A stretch of 64,000 nucleotides of DNA from Chitinophagaceae bacterium UBA7600 (GTDB lineage Bacteria > Bacteroidota > Bacteroidia > Chitinophagales > Chitinophagaceae). Location of the stretch: positions 53,333 through 117,332 of the forward strand of contig DLKC01000063.1 of the NCBI GenBank assembly GCA_002478885.1, given 5' to 3'. Shown here in pieces: positions 7,083-16,006 of the stretch. Under the pieces are notes generated by a model. The model had not been told where the DNA came from, made no database searches, and saw only the letters and a list, made by a program, of their open reading frames with translations. The translations under genes and the position numbers were made by a program. Position 1 is the first letter of the stretch. The number at the start of each line of letters is the position of its first letter.

Positions 7083-8459
7083 CTAAAAAAGATATTGATA
7101 CAATTCATCTACCCGGCCCAATGCTATGACCTGGATCCTGAATTGGTTTTTATCGAACCCTTTTTTGTTAAACTTTGAAACAACGATTTTTTCGAATCCA
7201 AGTTTTTCAGCCTCGGCTATGCGTTGTTCGATTCGGTTTACCGATCTTATTTCACCGTTTAAACCCACTTCACCAGCGAAGCAGATGTGCTGCGGCAGGG
7301 GCACATCTTCATAAGAAGAAAGCAGCGCACAAATGGTTGCGAGGTCAATAGAAGGGTCTTCAACTTTTAAACCACCGGCAATATTTACAAATACATCTTT
7401 TACGCCGAATTGAAAGCCGCCGCGTTTTTCCAAAACGGCCAAAAGCAATTGCAGTCTTCTTGAGTCAATACCCGTGGATGTTCGTTGCGGTGTGCCATAA
7501 ACACTTTGCGTAACGAGCGCCTGCACTTCGATGAGTAAAGGGCGCAGTCCTTCCATGCTTGCAGCGATTGCGCTGCCACTCAGTTGATCTTCTTTTTGGT
7601 TGATGAGTATTTCTGAAGGGTTCAATACTGCACGCATGCCATCGCCCGTCATTTCGTAGATGCCCAGTTCAGATGTGCTGCCAAAACGGTTTTTGAGTGT
7701 GCGAAGTATGCGGTATGCGTAGTGGCGGTCGCCTTCGAACTGCAGAACGGTGTCGACCATATGTTCCAGCAATTTTGGCCCGGCAATGGTGCCATCTTTT
7801 GTTATATGGCCGATTAAAAAAACAGGCGTGCCTGTTTCTTTGGCGAAGCGCTGAAAGGCTGCCGTGCATTCCCTTATTTGTGTGATGCTCCCGGGTGATG
7901 ATTCAACAAACTCAGCCTGCAGTGTTTGTATGGAATCGATAATGACAAACTGAGGTTTCAGTTTTTTGATCTCCTGGAATATAGTGTTCACGCTCGTTTC
8001 GGTAAGCAGGTAAAAATTATCGTTGTTTATTTTTAGCCGATCGGCGCGCATTTTTATCTGCTGTTCACTTTCTTCCCCACTTATATAAAGCGTAACGATT
8101 TCATTCATCTCCAAAGCGTCCTGCAATAGCAACGTACTTTTACCAATACCCGGTTCACCGGCAACAAGCACAATACTTCCGGGTACAATACCACCTCCCA
8201 GTACACGGTTCAGTTCAACATCTTTTGAAGTAAATCTTTTTTCTTCTTTTGATATAACATCGCTTAATGCAACAGCGGCTGCAGTTCTTTTTGTATCGTT
8301 ATAATTTTTCCAGCCATCGCCGGTATTCTTACCGCCGGTTTTGTCAATCACTTCTTCCATAAACGTATTCCATTGGTTGCATGAAGGGCATTTACCCAAC
8401 CACTTGGTACTTTCGTAGCCACAGTTACCGCAGAAAAATGCTGTTTTGATTTTACTCAT
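7083..8459 (-). CDS. radA: DNA repair protein RadA (Sms)
   Basis: A 458-residue protein with the full RadA layout: a C4 zinc finger (Cys10, 13, 24, 27), the RecA-like ATPase with Walker A GEPGIGKST, the RadA motif KNRFGST, and a C-terminal Lon-like domain (GEVGLNGEIRSVNRIEQRI). RadA is a branch-migration helicase in homologous recombination and repair of stalled forks. I choose Met 8459 (MSKIKTAFFCGNCG), ten residues inside the longest frame, because the family starts just before the zinc finger. It is followed by comF on the same strand. Confidence 0.95.
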   Translation of the reverse strand: MSKIKTAFFCGNCGYESTKWLGKCPSCNQWNTFMEEVIDKTGGKNTGDGWKNYNDTKRTAAAVALSDVISKEEKRFTSKDVELNRVLGGGIVPGSIVLVAGEPGIGKSTLLLQDALEMNEIVTLYISGEESEQQIKMRADRLKINNDNFYLLTETSVNTIFQEIKKLKPQFVIIDSIQTLQAEFVESSPGSITQIRECTAAFQRFAKETGTPVFLIGHITKDGTIAGPKLLEHMVDTVLQFEGDRHYAYRILRTLKNRFGSTSELGIYEMTGDGMRAVLNPSEILINQKEDQLSGSAIAASMEGLRPLLIEVQALVTQSVYGTPQRTSTGIDSRRLQLLLAVLEKRGGFQFGVKDVFVNIAGGLKVEDPSIDLATICALLSSYEDVPLPQHICFAGEVGLNGEIRSVNRIEQRIAEAEKLGFEKIVVSKFNKKGFDKNQFRIQVIALGRVDELYQYLF

Positions 8460-8550
8460 TTGATAAAGATAAAGCCGTAAAACCGGCACCCGTTTTTTGT
8501 TTTAAAAGAAGTGTTTTTGTAACCATCTTTTTGTGTCCTGTTCAACAATC

Positions 8551-8570
8551 GTTGCGTCGCACTCTTGTAC
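8551..8570 (-). repeat. Dispersed repeat arm, type A, reverse orientation
   Basis: GTTGCGTCGCACTCTTGTAC, matching the reverse complement of the type A arm at 19 of 20 positions (the last base of A varies G/C). It lies upstream of radA. Confidence 0.85.
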
Positions 8571-8752
8571 TAAAAAATTTGCATCGGCAAAGATTTCCCC
8601 GTAATGCCATCTTTTGGTGCCTTGTATTCGTGTGAAGTTTAAGAACCGGCCATGCACATAAAGGTTAAACATATTGAAGTATTTACACGCTGCGATCAAA
8701 TTTAAAAAGACGTTGACCAGGACAGCGGCTGAATCGGGCACCTGTCAAAAGC

Positions 8753-8780
8753 AAAAGGTCGGCAAGAATGCCGACCTTTT
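8753..8780. terminator. Orphan bidirectional terminator-like hairpin
   Basis: AAAAGGTCGGCA / TGCCGACCTTTT with a 4-nt loop (agaa): a perfect 12-bp stem with A and T runs. No called gene ends next to it on either strand. It may end a small RNA or a leader transcript. Confidence 0.75.
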
Positions 8781-8878
8781 ACTTACTAACCCATTAAATT
8801 CTGCCACTAAATTACAATAATGGGCTACATTTCAAAATTATTTTTTGCCCTTGTTGAAAACTTTAAAGAATTTAACCT

Positions 8879-8914
8879 GCGCTGCCGGCATTATTGATCA
8901 GGAACAGGCAGCGC
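8879..8914. promoter_or_regulatory. Inverted repeat upstream of susC
   Basis: Arms GCGCTGCC and GGCAGCGC separated by 20 nt, lying 249 bp upstream of the SusC start. It could be a regulator-binding or RNA-structure element in the leader. The role is not shown by the sequence. Confidence 0.4.
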
Positions 8915-9162
8915 GGAATTTTAATGTGATTATTCCTGTAGTTAAAGATGCTCTTTTTCAGCAGCATGCTTATTATTATTTATTATATGTGTTTAATTGA
9001 GGCGATGGGTGCCGCTATTTTTAAACTATAACCCTTTTTTAAGGTAGGGGTAAAGTTCGAATCAGTTATTTTGTTGTTAATTATTAGGAGTGGGTATATG
9101 ATTATACTATTGGATAATACATATATTCCTTCGCGATATTGAACTATTGATAACAAAAACTA

Positions 9163-12100
9163 ATGCACATGAGAAAATTCCTGCTGGGCTTTGCAGCACT
9201 GCTTTGCTTTGTCATTGCTAAAGCCCAAACGACTACTGTAACCGGAAAGGTTACCGACGAAAAGGGCGCCGCAATTGCCGGCGCTTCTGTTATTGAAAAG
9301 GGTACCAAGAATGGTACCGCAGCTGCAAATGATGGTACATTCTCCCTGTCGGTAAAGCCAAAAGCTATTTTGGTAATTACTGCACTTGGTTTTGATTCCA
9401 AAGAAGTAAAGGCAACTGACAACCTGGCCATTACACTTAATCCTGACACCAAGGCTTTAAGTGAAGTTGTAGTTACGGGTGTTGGTACTGCTACCAGCAA
9501 AAAGAAGCTTGGTATTTCTGTAGAATCAATTACAGGCGACAAGTTGCCTTCTATACCAACTGCGTCTTTGGACCAGGCAATCATCGGTAAAATTCCCGGG
9601 GCCCAAATCTCTTCTGTATCAGGTAACCCTGGTGACAAAGTAAATATCGTTTTAAGAGGTATTAACACCGTGCAAGGCGGAACAAGGCCGTTGGTATTGT
9701 TGGATGGAATTGAAATCCCTTTTGAAAACCTGACTACGATCGATCTTACGCAGGTAGAAAGAGTTGAGGTAGTTCAGGGTGCTGCATCTGCCACATTATA
9801 TGGTGCGCAGGGTGCAAACGGTGTAATCCAGATCTTTAGTAAGAAAGGATCAAAAGGCAGGTTGAGCATTAATGTTTCCTCAAGCTATGGCCAGAATTCC
9901 TATATCAACGCGGGTAATTTTGGTAAAGCATCTTTACATCCTTATTTAACTGACGCTAACGGAACTATCGTTAATGCAGGTTCCAATTCAGGTTTAGGAT
10001 ATGAAGCCGGCGACCCGGTTGCAATAGATCCAATCACAGGTATTGTTCCCGGTTCAAACTCCATTTCATACCGTTACGGATCAAATATTCCAGGATTATC
10101 AACTGCTACCCCGGGAGCAACTGAAAACTATACCCGTTATGGTATCCTTGATCCCCGCAATAAAAATGATCAGCCGTATAAAAACGGTCTTCAATATCAT
10201 GACCATTTTGCCGAAGTTTTTGAAAGCGCTCCCTCCATTAATAACACTATCAGTTTAAACGGCGGCGGTGAAAAAGTTGACTTCAACTTTGCGCTTTCCA
10301 ACAGCCAGACTGCTTCTGCGCTTCTTAAAGACAATGGAACTTTGAACAGAACCAATATGTCATTGAACCTGGGCGTACAGGTCACTAAAAACCTGCATAT
10401 CCGTTCAATCACCAACCTGGTTTACACAAAGAATGATATGCATCCAGGTCTTGGAGCACCGGGTGGAGCTTACTACGGACTGGGTACATCCAATGCCAAC
10501 GTAGGTGCGGTTTACGGGTTTTTGAACACATCACCTTTCTTTAGCCTGATGGACACTATTTTGGGCGGCCATTATTCTGTTTACCAGAGAGCGAGTTTTG
10601 CGAGTGTAAACGCCGGTAACCCCTTCTTCAGACTGGAGTATACTGCCGGAGACAGCAAGCGTTATGACATTATGCAGAATTTTGAAGCTACTTACAAGCT
10701 TAACAAATACATTAATTTCAATGCAAGATATGGTCTTACCTATAAGACTGAAAACGATGTGTGGACATGGTATAACCAATCTCAGAATGCGAATGTTGAA
10801 GACCAGGCATCATGGGTATCCTGGTATGCTCCCGATGAGTTTGGTGAAATTGACAACTGGCAATATTCCAATAAAAAACAGAATTTGTTTGCCAGTATGA
10901 TTGGTAAAGTTGATTTTGACAAGGACCTGAATATTCATATCCCATTGCAATCAACCACCCAGGTATCTTACGATTACCGCAGGAACGACTATAAAGAGCT
11001 AGACACATGGGGACAAACCCTGGCATTAGATCCTCCATTTACATTGAACTCCACTCAAAGCCAGCACGTTTCGGTTGACTATGTGGAGCCTTTTGTAACG
11101 TATGGTTACCTTGTTGATCAGAAATTTGACTTTGGTAATTATGGCGGTCTCACCGGTGGATTCAGAACTGACTATTCTTCTGCATTTGGTGCCGGTTCCA
11201 AGCCATTCACCTTCCCACATTTTAACGCTTATATCAATATACCAGCATTTGACTTCTGGAGCAGTATCTCCAAAGTGATTCCAAACTTTAAATTAAGAGC
11301 TGCCTATGGTAAGGCGGGTATACAGCCTGGTCCTTTCGACAGGTACCCTGTTCTTAACCTGCAGCCGACCGGTGATGAGAATACTTACACTAACCAGACC
11401 GCTTCAAAAAATCCAAACCTGGATGTGGAAGTTTCCTCTGAAAAGGAAATCGGAACCGACCTTACTTTCAACCTGTTTGATGGTAACTGGTTAAGATCAG
11501 TAAATGCATCATTCACCTATTGGAAAAGGCATACTGATAATGCCATCTTCAATCAGAATGTACCACCTTCTACCGGTGCAACCCAATTGCTGACAAATGC
11601 GATAGCATTGTCATCCAAAGGTTGGCAGCTTGGGGTTAACATACCAGTAATGTCTTCCAAGAACCTTACATGGGATTTCACTGCAAACTTTGGCCACCAG
11701 GAGTCTTTGATTGAAAGTGTTGCCGGTGGCGATATTCCGCTGACAAGTGGTGCAGGTAGCACTGGCCTTGTTCTTTCTGCCGGAAGAAAAATTGGCGAAA
11801 TCTATGGGTACAAAGCTTTAACCAGTGTTTCACAATTAAGGGCAGACAAGACACCTTTTATTGCTGAAGCAGATCAGGGTAACTACGAGATCGTGAACGG
11901 AAGGGTTGTTAATAAGACCACGAAGGCAATATTCTTCTCAGACGAAGCAGAGTCTTTAGGCGATCCAAACCCGACTTTGACTTCTTCCTTTATCAATTCA
12001 TTTACCTGGAAAGGTTTCCTCTCGTTTGGTTTCCAGTTTGATTGGGTAAAAGGTTCTCACCTTTACAACCAGACCAACGAGTGGATGTATCGTGATGCGA

Positions 12101-12489
12101 TCAGCAGCGACTTCACAAGGCCTGTAACCATTAATGGTGAAACCGGTGCCTGGACAGCTTATTATGCTTCTGCTTATTATGCATTGGGTAATACACCAAA
12201 AGGTGTTGGTAACAACGTTACAAAGGACTTTTTCTATGAAGATGCTTCTTTTGTAAGACTTAGAAACGTTTCTTTAGGCGTTGATTTTTCAAGATTCGCA
12301 AAGCGTGATTGGCTGAAAAAATGCCAGTTGGTTTTCAGCGGAAGAAACCTGCTGACATTTACAAATTACAATGGAATGGATCCTGAAATCAGTTCAGGAG
12401 CTTCAAACTCAGCTTTCGACAGGGGTATTGACCACAGCACAATCCCTAACATGAAATCTTACCAGGTTACACTCAACCTTGGATTCTAA
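9163..12489 (+). CDS. SusC/RagA-family TonB-dependent outer-membrane transporter
   Basis: A 1108-residue protein: a signal peptide (MRKFLLGFAALLCFVIAKAQ), a carboxypeptidase-D-like domain (about residues 24-100), the TonB-box/plug region (SEVVVTGVG, then GVNTVQGG-type repeats and VERVEVVQGAASATLYG), and a long 22-strand-type barrel ending in an aromatic-rich strand (YQVTLNLGF). It imports large substrates, usually glycans or peptides, as a pair with SusD. The usual VDG-P motif reads LLDGIEIPFEN here. It lacks an STN/FecR-signalling domain, so it is not an anti-sigma-coupled type. ATG at 9163 and 9169 are both possible; the second (MRKFLLG) is the better signal-peptide start. susD follows after 26 bp. 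The substrate is unknown, as no enzymes sit beside the pair. Confidence 0.93.
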   Translation: MHMRKFLLGFAALLCFVIAKAQTTTVTGKVTDEKGAAIAGASVIEKGTKNGTAAANDGTFSLSVKPKAILVITALGFDSKEVKATDNLAITLNPDTKALSEVVVTGVGTATSKKKLGISVESITGDKLPSIPTASLDQAIIGKIPGAQISSVSGNPGDKVNIVLRGINTVQGGTRPLVLLDGIEIPFENLTTIDLTQVERVEVVQGAASATLYGAQGANGVIQIFSKKGSKGRLSINVSSSYGQNSYINAGNFGKASLHPYLTDANGTIVNAGSNSGLGYEAGDPVAIDPITGIVPGSNSISYRYGSNIPGLSTATPGATENYTRYGILDPRNKNDQPYKNGLQYHDHFAEVFESAPSINNTISLNGGGEKVDFNFALSNSQTASALLKDNGTLNRTNMSLNLGVQVTKNLHIRSITNLVYTKNDMHPGLGAPGGAYYGLGTSNANVGAVYGFLNTSPFFSLMDTILGGHYSVYQRASFASVNAGNPFFRLEYTAGDSKRYDIMQNFEATYKLNKYINFNARYGLTYKTENDVWTWYNQSQNANVEDQASWVSWYAPDEFGEIDNWQYSNKKQNLFASMIGKVDFDKDLNIHIPLQSTTQVSYDYRRNDYKELDTWGQTLALDPPFTLNSTQSQHVSVDYVEPFVTYGYLVDQKFDFGNYGGLTGGFRTDYSSAFGAGSKPFTFPHFNAYINIPAFDFWSSISKVIPNFKLRAAYGKAGIQPGPFDRYPVLNLQPTGDENTYTNQTASKNPNLDVEVSSEKEIGTDLTFNLFDGNWLRSVNASFTYWKRHTDNAIFNQNVPPSTGATQLLTNAIALSSKGWQLGVNIPVMSSKNLTWDFTANFGHQESLIESVAGGDIPLTSGAGSTGLVLSAGRKIGEIYGYKALTSVSQLRADKTPFIAEADQGNYEIVNGRVVNKTTKAIFFSDEAESLGDPNPTLTSSFINSFTWKGFLSFGFQFDWVKGSHLYNQTNEWMYRDAISSDFTRPVTINGETGAWTAYYASAYYALGNTPKGVGNNVTKDFFYEDASFVRLRNVSLGVDFSRFAKRDWLKKCQLVFSGRNLLTFTNYNGMDPEISSGASNSAFDRGIDHSTIPNMKSYQVTLNLGF

Positions 12490-12515
12490 TTTGAAAAATC
12501 TTAAACTTATTGAAA

Positions 12516-14231
12516 ATGAGAAAATTGAATTTAAATATCAAAACCAGGAGCCGAAATCACAGACCTCTTATCTATTCGGCGGCACTATTGTTTTTGCTGT
12601 CTTTTGGTGCATGTAAAAAGCAATTGGATGTGCAAAATCCCAACTCTCCAACTTTTGGAGGTAATGTAAACTCAGTGGCAGGCCTTGCCAAATATGCCAA
12701 AGGCGGTATCTACTGGAATGGTTTTAACTATGGCGATGGTTGGCTGGGTGACAGTTATTTTTCGTTGCCCTGGGGCTATCATGAGCTGATGGGCGATATG
12801 GTTGGCGGTGGCCAGGGTTCCAACAACCAAACCACTACCATGGGCGTTCCTGATAAGTTTATAGCAGACCCCACCGATCCTTCCAATACAACGTTTGTTA
12901 ATACTACTCCCCAGGTATCTATTATCAGGTCATTTAACACGGCTGCTGCTACGGCCAGTGCCAATAACGCCCTGTACTACCAGTGGACAAACATGTATGC
13001 GATGATCAATGCCTGCAATATCGCATTGGAAAATATGGGAAATATTTCCATGACTGCTGACCAGGCAAGCACTTTCAGCGCGTGGTGCTATTGGTGGAAA
13101 GGATTTGCCTACGCAGAGTTGGGTACCTTATATTATGCAGGGTTGATTGTTGATCAGTCAAATACCATCGTAAACAAATATGTTTCAAAAGAAGAATTGA
13201 TTGTTGAATCTAACAGGAACCTCGACCTGGCTGCAAGTACCTTAAGCGGTATCGGAAACCAAGGTGACTATGCCGGAGTGATGGCTCAGTTAATTCCCCA
13301 GCAATGCCAGGCCGGCCTTGGCATGCCAATGTCTACTACTGAATGGCTCCATTCCATAAACACCATGAAGGCCCGTAATATTCTTATGAACCATCTTGCC
13401 CCGTTTGTTAATGGCAATCCTGCTGCTTCCATCAGCAAATCTTCCATTAGCCCAATGTCTGCAAGCGACTGGAGCGCAGTAATCGACCTTTGCAACAATG
13501 GTGTAAAAGAAGGTGAGAATGTATTTACAGGAAGAACTTCCGGTTCCAACTCGTTCTTTAATCCAACATGGGGTTCTGTTGCTTCAATGCTCTCAGAAAG
13601 CAACCAAACAACTACTTATAAATTAAGTGAAAGATGGGTGCAGCAATACCATGAAGGTGATAAAAGACTTGCAAACTTTACCACAGCCAACGGCACTTTT
13701 TATGGTGATGCCAACACCAATACAACAAGGTATAGCCTTGTAGATGCTGTTACCGAAGGGCTTTCTTTGCCCCAGATACTTGGTACAAGAGAAGTAGGCC
13801 AGCTTGAAATCTATATCGGACCTTCTTATGAAGAAAATCAGCTGATGCTCGCAGAAGCAAAGATCAGGTCGAATGATATCGCAGGCGGCGTGGCTTTAAT
13901 AAATGCTGTAAGACATTTCCAGGGTGCTAACGTTGCCGACCTGAGCGGTTCATTAACGCTGAGCCAGGCAATGACTGAGTTAACTATGGAAAGATTGGCT
14001 GCTCTTGCAATGCGTGGATTGTCTTTCTATGACCTGCGCAGGTGGGGCTGGACATATGCTATCTCCAGCGGTGGTGGCAGGTACGGTTGCACCATTCTTT
14101 ATGGTGGTAAAGTGTACACTAACGGAACTATCGATTATAATTTCATGGACTACTGGGATGTTCCTGCTGATGAGACAGATAAAAATCCCCCATCAGAAGA
14201 CAGTGCTCCTGTAAGGAACGCAAACTATTAA
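12516..14231 (+). CDS. SusD/RagB-family substrate-binding outer-membrane lipoprotein
   Basis: A 571-residue lipoprotein with lipobox Cys33 (LLFLLSFGACKKQL), typical SusD N-terminal (LDVQNPNSPTF) and C-terminal motifs (TMERLAALAMRGLSFYDLRRWGW), and TPR-like helices between. SusD proteins sit as a lid on the SusC barrel at the cell surface. I start at the ATG at 12516; the frame is open six bases further upstream only through a TTG codon. It is directly downstream of the SusC gene and followed by a strong terminator at 14367-14394, so the operon appears to be these two genes only. Confidence 0.92.
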   Translation: MRKLNLNIKTRSRNHRPLIYSAALLFLLSFGACKKQLDVQNPNSPTFGGNVNSVAGLAKYAKGGIYWNGFNYGDGWLGDSYFSLPWGYHELMGDMVGGGQGSNNQTTTMGVPDKFIADPTDPSNTTFVNTTPQVSIIRSFNTAAATASANNALYYQWTNMYAMINACNIALENMGNISMTADQASTFSAWCYWWKGFAYAELGTLYYAGLIVDQSNTIVNKYVSKEELIVESNRNLDLAASTLSGIGNQGDYAGVMAQLIPQQCQAGLGMPMSTTEWLHSINTMKARNILMNHLAPFVNGNPAASISKSSISPMSASDWSAVIDLCNNGVKEGENVFTGRTSGSNSFFNPTWGSVASMLSESNQTTTYKLSERWVQQYHEGDKRLANFTTANGTFYGDANTNTTRYSLVDAVTEGLSLPQILGTREVGQLEIYIGPSYEENQLMLAEAKIRSNDIAGGVALINAVRHFQGANVADLSGSLTLSQAMTELTMERLAALAMRGLSFYDLRRWGWTYAISSGGGRYGCTILYGGKVYTNGTIDYNFMDYWDVPADETDKNPPSEDSAPVRNANY

Positions 14232-14366
14232 TGGAACGGTAGGTAAAACTTCCGGGCTGTTACGCCTTGAAACTGAACAATTCAGTAAACAGACCACACA
14301 GCAATTCCAAAATGATTGTTTTTTGCTTCTCATGTGATGACTTAATCTTTAATGCAAAACAACATG

Positions 14367-14394
14367 GCCCCGCATTTTTATGCGGGGCTTTTTA
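14367..14394 (+). terminator. Rho-independent terminator of the susCD operon
   Basis: GCCCCGCAT / ATGCGGGGC hairpin with a short T loop and a run of five T after it, 136 bp past the susD stop. Confidence 0.9.
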
Positions 14395-14441
14395 TTAAAG
14401 CATCTTTTTAGGGCCAGCTTTTGTACCAATGGGCATCGTCC

Positions 14442-14461
14442 CTTGTGTCACTCACTTCGGC
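14442..14461 (-). repeat. Dispersed repeat arm, type B, reverse orientation, degenerate end
   Basis: CTTGTGTCACTCACTTCGGC, preceded by GGCATCGTC, the same head found before other reversed arms. The outer GTAC end is lost. Confidence 0.7.
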
Positions 14462-14542
14462 GCAGGGGCCAATATGCTGCTGACCGGGTATGCTGCGACC
14501 GCAATGTTGACCGCCTGTTTTAGTGCTGCACTATCAAAAGAA

Positions 14543-14586
14543 GTACAAGTGTGAGACCCTTAGTCGTTTCGCTCCGGGCAAGCGCA
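14543..14586 (+). repeat. Extended repeat variant
   Basis: Starts like an arm (GTACAAGTGTGAGACCC), then continues with TCGTTTCGCTCCGGGCAAGC. Similar extended forms occur at 50123-50165 and 55075-55120, suggesting a third member of the repeat family. Confidence 0.55.
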
Positions 14587-14658
14587 GGTAAAGCCTCACT
14601 TTGTTACGCAACCGGTACAAAAAAAATTGTTTTCTTCTCTGTGCCGTTCCTACATTAA

Positions 14659-14690
14659 TTGCCGATTCAATAAAAGTCCTTTTAAATTTG
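14659..14690 (+). promoter_or_regulatory. Bacteroidota promoter of hemJ, almost at the start codon
   Basis: TTG at 14659-14661 and TAAATTTG at 14683-14690, separated by 21 nt, fit the -33/-7 consensus. The -7 box ends only 4 nt before the ATG at 14695, so the transcript would be leaderless or nearly so. Confidence 0.6.
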
Positions 14691-14694
14691 TTGC

Positions 14695-15246
14695 ATGTAC
14701 TATTATCTAAAGGCACTGCATATCATTTTTGTAATTACCTGGTTTGCGGGCATGTTTTATATGCCAAGGCTTTTTATTTACAATACTGAAGCAGGCGAAA
14801 AAGATGAACTTTCGAAAAAGGTATTGCGTGAGCAGTTTTCGATAATGATGAAACGGCTGTGGTATGGTATTACCTGGCCATCGGCCATACTGACTTTGAT
14901 ATTTGGTCCCTGGGTTTTATTGAATGGCCCATGGATAAGCGTACTGTCCACCCCGGATGGTACCTGGCTTTGGATAAAACTTGTTTTTGTTTTGTTGCTT
15001 TATGTATATCATTTTACCCTGCACATCATCTTCAAGCAGGAAATGAAAGGCGTTTTCAAATATTCGTCCCAGTCTTTACGCATGTGGAATGAAGTGGCAA
15101 CTATTTTTTTAGTAGCCATTGTTACCCTTGTTACGGTAAAGCAAACAGAAAGCTTTGTGTGGTCGCTTGCCGGACTCATTGGTTTTATTTTTGTTTTAAT
15201 GAGTGCCATCAGGATATATAAGATCATCAGAACAAAAGCGCCGTAA
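14695..15246 (+). CDS. hemJ: Protoporphyrinogen IX oxidase HemJ
   Basis: A 183-residue membrane protein of the HemJ (UPF0093/CopD-like) family. The start MYYYLKALHIIFVITWFAGM contains the conserved His9 in the first membrane helix, and further helices follow (WYGITWPSAILTLIFGPWVL, LWIKLVFVLLLYVYHF, a region with VATIFLVAIVTLV, and a last helix near 160-175). It oxidises protoporphyrinogen IX to protoporphyrin IX in haem synthesis. The start is fixed because the next Met would cut into the first helix. A HAD hydrolase gene follows after 36 bp and is probably co-transcribed. Confidence 0.9.
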   Translation: MYYYLKALHIIFVITWFAGMFYMPRLFIYNTEAGEKDELSKKVLREQFSIMMKRLWYGITWPSAILTLIFGPWVLLNGPWISVLSTPDGTWLWIKLVFVLLLYVYHFTLHIIFKQEMKGVFKYSSQSLRMWNEVATIFLVAIVTLVTVKQTESFVWSLAGLIGFIFVLMSAIRIYKIIRTKAP

Positions 15247-15282
15247 GAAAGGCTGCATTATTCAATCAATATCTGGTATTGT

Positions 15283-15996
15283 ATGGAGCATATTAAGGTC
15301 GTTGCATTTGATGCAGATGATACGTTATGGGTCAATGAACCTTTCTTTCGCGAAACCGAAGATAAATTCGCCGCGTTGCTGGAAGACTATCTCCCACATC
15401 ACAGCATCAACCAGGAATTATTTAGAACGGAGATTAGCAACCTCTCCCTTTATGGTTACGGTGTAAAGGGGTTTATGCTTTCAATGATAGAGACTGCCCT
15501 GGCTGTTACAAACAATACGCTGGATGTTGCCATTATTGAAAAGATCATCGCTTATGGAAAGGAACTGCTGGATAAGCCCATTGAATTGCTTGAAGGAGTA
15601 GAGGAGGTGCTGCATTCGTTGAAACCTCATTACCGGCTTGTGGTTGCAACAAAGGGCGATCTTCTCGACCAGGAGCGAAAGCTGCGTAAATCGGGCATTG
15701 ATCATTATTTCCACCATATTGAAATAATGAGCGATAAGAAAGAGAAAGATTTCGAGAAGCTGATCAGGCATCTTGACATACTGCCGTCCGAGTTTTTGAT
15801 GTTGGGCAACTCTTTAAAGTCGGATATTTTACCGGTATTATCGCTTGGCGGACATGCCATTCATATTCCTTTCCATACTACATGGGTACACGAAGAGATC
15901 GGTCACCGTATTGAGCATGCGAATTTTGGTGAGGTAAAAACCGTTAAGGAGATACTGCCCCTGCTAAGGCCTGGCCTGGTAAATGACAACGCGTAG
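15283..15996 (+). CDS. HAD-family hydrolase
   Basis: A 237-residue cytoplasmic haloacid dehalogenase-superfamily phosphatase. Motif I is AFDADDTLW, with nucleophile Asp10 and general acid Asp12. An alpha-helical cap (about 20-95) is followed by motif II (VVATKG), motif III lysine region (KKEKDFEKL) and the motif IV-like region LMLGNSLKSDILPVLSLGG. It resembles the YjjG/pyrophosphatase-like class, but no substrate can be assigned. It lies 36 bp after hemJ and ends 10 bp from the convergent lipoprotein gene; I see no terminator between the two. Confidence 0.85.
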   Translation: MEHIKVVAFDADDTLWVNEPFFRETEDKFAALLEDYLPHHSINQELFRTEISNLSLYGYGVKGFMLSMIETALAVTNNTLDVAIIEKIIAYGKELLDKPIELLEGVEEVLHSLKPHYRLVVATKGDLLDQERKLRKSGIDHYFHHIEIMSDKKEKDFEKLIRHLDILPSEFLMLGNSLKSDILPVLSLGGHAIHIPFHTTWVHEEIGHRIEHANFGEVKTVKEILPLLRPGLVNDNA

Positions 15997-16006
15997 CAAA
16001 ATAATT

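Larger units (their letters stand above)
8460..9162. other. 703-bp intergenic region between radA and susC
   Basis: Divergent upstream region containing a repeat arm (8551-8570), an orphan terminator-like hairpin (8753-8780) and a second inverted repeat (8879-8914). The last 250 bp before the SusC gene are very A/T-rich. I see no clean promoter pair and no credible gene; the minus-strand frame 8502-8741 reads through the repeat arm. Confidence 0.6.
14232..14694. other. 463-bp intergenic region between susD and hemJ
   Basis: Holds the susD terminator (14367-14394), a reversed type B repeat arm (14442-14461), an extended repeat variant (14543-14586) and the hemJ promoter (14659-14690). No gene seen. 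Confidence 0.7.

Noticed and set aside
8502..8741. Minus-strand 79-codon frame upstream of radA
   Set aside because: It reads through the repeat arm at 8551-8570 and has no motif.
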